Positions 34,959 through 37,675 of a stretch of 37,675 nucleotides of DNA are shown piece after piece. The notes under the pieces are model-generated. The model ran no database searches. It was not told the DNA's origin and worked only from the letters and a program-made list of their open reading frames with translations. The stretch comes from Bacteroidota bacterium (lineage in GTDB: Bacteria; Bacteroidota; Bacteroidia; UBA7662), in NCBI GenBank assembly GCA_016868875.1, contig VGFN01000004.1, positions 1-37,675 on the forward strand, given 5' to 3'. Each line of letters starts with the position of its first letter. Positions within the stretch are counted from its first letter, which is position 1. The position numbers and the translations under genes were made by a program.

Positions 34959-36139
34959 CATCGCAGATCCATAACATTGTAATTATCGGTCCAGTCTGGC
35001 CGTATCGTCCCGGGGGGATGACGAGCTTTAACCAACGCCTAATCAAAGAATGGCAGGACTTGGGTCACGAGGTCAGGGTTTTGAATTATACCCTCCAATA
35101 TCCATCGTGGTTATTTCCTGGGACAAGCCAATACACGGCGGATTCCGCACCGCACGGTTTGTTCTCCAAAAGGGTCCTGAACACCATGGCACCCTGGACT
35201 TGGTGGCAGAGCGCGCGCACCATTGAAGGGTGGAAGCCTGATTTTATTTTGGTTCGCTATTGGACTCCGTGGTTGGCCGCCTCCTTGGGCTCGGTGATGC
35301 GGCTTTTGCCAAAGTTGGGTTGCAAGGCTCCACGAATCCTCTTGGCCGATAATTTGTTGCCCCATGAATCCTTTCCTTTAACAGGTCCCCTAAACCGATG
35401 GATCCTGGGAGCGACCGATGGTCTAGTGACCTTGTCAGAATCGGTTGGCGGCCAGGCGGCAGCATTTGGTTATCATGGTCTTCGTAAGGCCCTCAAGCAC
35501 CCGGTTTACGATCATTTTGGCCCCAGGTTGGATCGTGACGAGGCCTGTAGCCGGATTACCTTGGAACCTGGTTTTCGTTATCTTTTGTTTTTTGGACTAA
35601 TACGATCCTACAAGGGTTTGGATTTGTTGTTGCAAGCTTTGGCTTCCTCGGACTTCCCTTTTTGGTCTAGTCCTGAGGGCAAAGGGTGGAAATTGTTGGT
35701 TGCAGGAGAATTTTATGAAAATCCGCAGCCTTACCTGCAGCTCATTCAGGATCTTGGTTTGGCCGATCGGGTGGTGTTGAGGACTCATTTTATTCCGGAC
35801 GAACAGGTTGCTGCATACTTTTCGGCGGCTGAGGCAATGGTCTTGCCTTATCGGCATGCCACCCAAAGCGGTGTAACCCAAGCGGCCTTGCATTTTGGCT
35901 TACCGCTGGTGGTGACCAAAGTGGGAGGCTTGGCAGAAGTATTGGAAGGATCAGGGGCGGGGGAATTGTGCGATTCCGACGAAGTTTCTTTGGCCGTGGC
36001 GCTGCAGCGATTTTGTACTTCAGCAGACCATGAGGCTTATCGCCTGGCTATGCAAAAATTGAGTGAATCGTACCGATGGGAGCCCTTTGCGAGGGAGGTG
36101 ATTGGACTGGCTCAGGAGGCCGCATTGTTGCGGGCATGA
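34955..36139 (+). CDS. Family 4-type glycosyltransferase
   Basis: 394-aa GT-B fold transferase. The N-terminal acceptor domain begins IHNIVIIGPVWPYRPGGMTSF, with the typical glycine-rich loop. The C-terminal donor domain contains YLLFFGLIRSYKGLDLLLQA (with the K-G of GPGTF families), a serine/glutamine-rich loop YRHATQSGVTQAALHFGLPLVV where GT4 enzymes bind the nucleotide-sugar, and GGLAEVLE. The canonical E-x7-E glutamate is replaced, since the first position reads Ala/Thr-Gln-Ser. The best start is the TTG at 34955, which overlaps the GT2 stop as TTGA; the only in-frame ATG before the domain lies 195 bases inside the GT2 gene. The 3' end overlaps the convergent transaldolase gene by 28 bases. 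The sugar donor and acceptor are unknown. Confidence 0.86.
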   Translation: MTSQIHNIVIIGPVWPYRPGGMTSFNQRLIKEWQDLGHEVRVLNYTLQYPSWLFPGTSQYTADSAPHGLFSKRVLNTMAPWTWWQSARTIEGWKPDFILVRYWTPWLAASLGSVMRLLPKLGCKAPRILLADNLLPHESFPLTGPLNRWILGATDGLVTLSESVGGQAAAFGYHGLRKALKHPVYDHFGPRLDRDEACSRITLEPGFRYLLFFGLIRSYKGLDLLLQALASSDFPFWSSPEGKGWKLLVAGEFYENPQPYLQLIQDLGLADRVVLRTHFIPDEQVAAYFSAAEAMVLPYRHATQSGVTQAALHFGLPLVVTKVGGLAEVLEGSGAGELCDSDEVSLAVALQRFCTSADHEAYRLAMQKLSESYRWEPFAREVIGLAQEAALLRA

Positions 36140-36774
36140 TCCGCCAGAAATTGGGCTAATCCTTTGTCGGTGAGGGGATGGTGGAGCAGGCCTTCAATGG
36201 CTGAGAGCGGGCATGTTACGACATCAGCGCCGGCCTCGGCACATTGCACAATGTGTAGGCTGCTGCGAATCGAGGCGGCAAGAATTTTGGTGGTGTAGCC
36301 TTGAACACGGTAAATCTGAACGATTTGTGAAATGAGTTCTATCCCCGCCATGTTAAGATCGTCTAAGCGTCCAATGAAAGGGGATAGGTAGGTCGCCCCC
36401 GCTTTGGCGGCAAGCAAGGCCTGGCCTGCACTGAAAATCAAGGTACAATTGGTGCGAATACCTTCCCGGCTAAAGGTGGTCAAGGCACGGACTCCGTCAC
36501 GGGTCATTGGAACCTTGACCACAATGGCGGGGTGCAAGGCGGCCAAAGCCTGACCCTCCTTGATCATACCCTCGTAATCGGTGGCAATGACTTCCGCGCT
36601 TACATTTTGACCCACGATTTGACAAATGTTGCGGTAATGCTCCATCACAGCGGCCTCCCCCTTGATGCCTTCTTTGGCCATGAGCGAGGGATTGGTTGTG
36701 ACCCCATCCAGGATGCCTAATGAGCGTGCCTGGGAGATTTGATCTAGATTGGCGGTATCGATAAAGAATTCCAT
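36112..36774 (-). CDS. Small transaldolase / fructose-6-phosphate aldolase-type protein
   Basis: 220-aa class I aldolase of the short transaldolase (TalC/FSA) group in the non-oxidative pentose phosphate pathway. The N-terminus MEFFIDTANLDQISQA, then GVTTNPSLMAKEG, the Schiff-base Lys87 in IVVKVPMT, TNCTLIFSAGQALLAAKAGATYLSPFIGRLDD and the late ILAASIRS and ADVVTCP are all family hallmarks. Sequence alone cannot separate transaldolase from FSA activity. The ATG at 36774 is used; a longer frame reaches 36951 but would run through the SRP RNA gene. It follows the SRP RNA by 22 bases and overlaps the convergent glycosyltransferase by 28 bases at its 3' end. Confidence 0.93.
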   Translation of the reverse strand: MEFFIDTANLDQISQARSLGILDGVTTNPSLMAKEGIKGEAAVMEHYRNICQIVGQNVSAEVIATDYEGMIKEGQALAALHPAIVVKVPMTRDGVRALTTFSREGIRTNCTLIFSAGQALLAAKAGATYLSPFIGRLDDLNMAGIELISQIVQIYRVQGYTTKILAASIRSSLHIVQCAEAGADVVTCPLSAIEGLLHHPLTDKGLAQFLADHARNNAAS

Positions 36775-36796
36775 GCAATAATTTATTAAAAAATAA

Positions 36797-36892
36797 GGGT
36801 AAGCTACTTGCATCGCACCGCTACAACCGCCTACCCTTGCTGTATTCCTACCCTGGGGGATTAAGCAGGAGCTGGTCGTACAAGACTTACCC
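36797..36892 (-). ncRNA. ffs: Signal recognition particle RNA, small bacterial (4.5S) type
   Basis: A 96-nt hairpin RNA on the minus strand that scaffolds Ffh for co-translational membrane targeting. The ends pair perfectly (GGGTAAG at 36892-36886 with CTTACCC at 36803-36797), then CTTG (36884-36881) with CAAG (36810-36807) and CG with CG. The conserved apical part reads CCCCCAGG-GTA-GGAA-TAC-AGCAAGGGTA: a GGAA tetraloop at 36848-36845 on a 3-bp stem, followed by the AGCA/CAGG symmetric loop that binds the Ffh M domain. The 3' arm GGCGGTTGTAGCGGTGCG matches Bacteroidota SRP RNAs I recall. A T-rich run (TTATTTTTT) directly follows and may terminate it. An exact TAnnTTTG box lies 6 bases upstream of the 5' end. 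Confidence 0.93.
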
Positions 36893-36898
36893 TCGCCC

Positions 36899-36906
36899 CA
36901 AAGATA
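36899..36906 (-). promoter_or_regulatory. -7 promoter element of the SRP RNA gene
   Basis: TATCTTTG on the minus strand (36906-36899) is an exact TAnnTTTG element and ends 6 bases before the first paired base of the SRP RNA at 36892, the position expected for a start there. No clear TTTG -33 box is seen at the usual distance. Confidence 0.65.
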
Positions 36907-36991
36907 GTTTATTCCTGGCCTAATTCCCTTGCCACGTCGGCATGGGAACAAGGAACATTTTAGAAGGACAGAATGGCTGTTATCGTCTAAA

Positions 36992-37026
36992 TTTGAACTT
37001 GATAAAGAAAATAACCTGAGTTCAAA
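36992..37026. promoter_or_regulatory. Inverted repeat upstream of the acyl-CoA carboxylase gene
   Basis: TTTGAACT (36992-36999) and AGTTCAAA (37019-37026) form a perfect 8-bp inverted repeat with a 19-base AT-rich spacer, ending 9 bases before the ATG at 37036. The position suits a repressor or activator operator for a branched-chain or fatty-acid catabolic gene. A hairpin in the leader is the alternative. Confidence 0.5.
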
Positions 37027-37035
37027 CTATAACGT

Positions 37036-37675
37036 ATGTCCACCGAAAGCAAAGCCTACTTTGATGACCTCATGCAGGATCTCCGGGTATTGGAGGAGAA
37101 AATAGCCCAAGGCGGAGGGGCCAAGGCCATGGCCCGCCTCCATGAAAAGGGTAAAATGTCTGCTAGAGAACGCATCGCAGCCTTGCTGGATCCCGACACG
37201 GATCGTCTTGAAATTGGGGCAATGGCTGGGTTGGGCATGTACGAAGAGGAAGGCGGTTGCCCTTCCGGAGGGGTTGTGGTGGTTTTGGGTTATATCCACG
37301 GACGTTTGGTGGTGGTCGTGGCCAACGACGCCACCGTCAAAGCCGGCGCTTGGTTTCCGATCACCGGAAAGAAGAATTTGAGAGCACAGGAAATAGCCAT
37401 GGAAAACCGTTTGCCGATTATCTACTTGGTGGACAGTGCCGGGATCTACTTGCCGATGCAGAACGAGATCTTCGCAGACAAAGAGCATTTCGGGAGAATT
37501 TTTCGTAACAATGCACGCATGTCTTCCATGGGTATTGTACAGATCGCAGCAGTCATGGGATCTTGCGTAGCAGGGGGGGCGTATTTGCCCATCATGTCCG
37601 ACGAGGCCTTGATTGTCGAAGGGAGCGGGAGTATTTTCCTAGCAGGTTCTTACCTGGTCAAGGCAGCGATTGGCG
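37036..37675 (+). CDS. Acyl-CoA carboxylase beta subunit, methylcrotonyl-CoA type (3' end outside window)
   Basis: Carboxyltransferase subunit of a biotin-dependent acyl-CoA carboxylase. From the ATG at 37036, 213 codons are visible of an expected ~540. The N-terminus has the crotonase-like KGKMSARERIAALLDPDT segment, then CPSGGVVVVLGYIHGR, VVVANDATVKAGAWFPITGKKN, YLVDSAGIYLPMQNEIF, HFGRIFRNNARMSSMGI and QIAAVMGSCVAGGAYLPIMSDE. The LPMQ and HFGRIF..NARMSS motifs match the 3-methylcrotonyl-CoA carboxylase beta subunit (leucine degradation) better than propionyl-CoA carboxylase. The usual DSGGA reads DSAGI, with Ala for the second Gly and Ile at the Ala position. The start is preceded by an 8-bp inverted repeat. 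Confidence 0.9.
   Translation, partial: MSTESKAYFDDLMQDLRVLEEKIAQGGGAKAMARLHEKGKMSARERIAALLDPDTDRLEIGAMAGLGMYEEEGGCPSGGVVVVLGYIHGRLVVVVANDATVKAGAWFPITGKKNLRAQEIAMENRLPIIYLVDSAGIYLPMQNEIFADKEHFGRIFRNNARMSSMGIVQIAAVMGSCVAGGAYLPIMSDEALIVEGSGSIFLAGSYLVKAAIG

Noticed and set aside
36775..36951. Upstream extension of the transaldolase reading frame
   Set aside because: The extension is the complement-coded SRP RNA and its promoter; the family N-terminus begins exactly at the ATG at 36774.
1..37675. CRISPR arrays, insertion sequences, integrases, attachment sites
   Set aside because: No regularly spaced repeats, transposase motifs or terminal inverted repeats were seen on reading; the single tRNA gene is not flanked by a partial duplicate or an integrase.

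Overview
This window looks like chromosomal DNA of a Bacteroidota (Bacteroidetes) bacterium. The evidence is a type IX secretion plug-domain protein, a TonB-dependent receptor with a carboxypeptidase-regulatory-like N-terminus, a BatA-domain membrane protein next to a dihydroorotase-like gene, a DUF4199 protein, a complete Na+-translocating NADH:quinone reductase operon, and several upstream sequences matching the Bacteroidota promoter form TTTG/TTG...TAnnTTTG. Shine-Dalgarno sites are not evident. Sampled lines are near 50% GC except around 22.7-27.6 kb. I cannot assign a family or genus. Na+-NQR would fit a marine or saline habitat. I see no insertion sequence, CRISPR array, integrase or phage gene, and no gene-free stretch over 300 bases.

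Left part (1-7500, all minus strand): aconitase, then an AddB-like PD-(D/E)XK nuclease with Fe-S cysteines, then 3-hydroxyanthranilate dioxygenase and ACMS decarboxylase (two consecutive steps of tryptophan/kynurenine breakdown, overlapping by 8 bases), then glutamate racemase running off the left edge. From 7.5 to 13 kb come a MacB/FtsX-type permease (+), a tRNA-Cys(GCA) (-), an ACAT1-like thiolase (-), a PIN-PhoH ATPase (+) and the T9SS plug-domain protein (-).

Middle part (13-20.3 kb, plus strand): nqrABCDEF in canonical order with ATGA overlaps at C/D and D/E, then sucC 42 bases after nqrF. With aconitase, the thiolase and the acyl-CoA carboxylase at the right edge, much of the window serves central carbon and respiratory metabolism.

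Right part (20.3-36.1 kb, plus strand): a TonB-dependent receptor, then ten tightly packed genes (22732-36139) that could form one cell-envelope transcription unit. They are a large secreted TPR protein, an outer-membrane barrel-like protein, a SPOR-type membrane protein, a BatA-domain protein, a dihydroorotase homologue that has lost several metal and substrate residues, an unrecognised acidic protein, two small four-helix membrane proteins (one DUF4199), a polyprenol-phosphate-sugar-synthase-like GT2 and a GT4-type glycosyltransferase. The first two genes are clearly AT-richer than their surroundings. This cluster is the best candidate for an undescribed system. A transaldolase gene runs convergently into the last GT. 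Upstream of the transaldolase lies a small SRP (4.5S) RNA gene with a good Bacteroidota promoter. The window ends inside a methylcrotonyl-CoA-carboxylase-type beta subunit gene preceded by an 8-bp inverted repeat.
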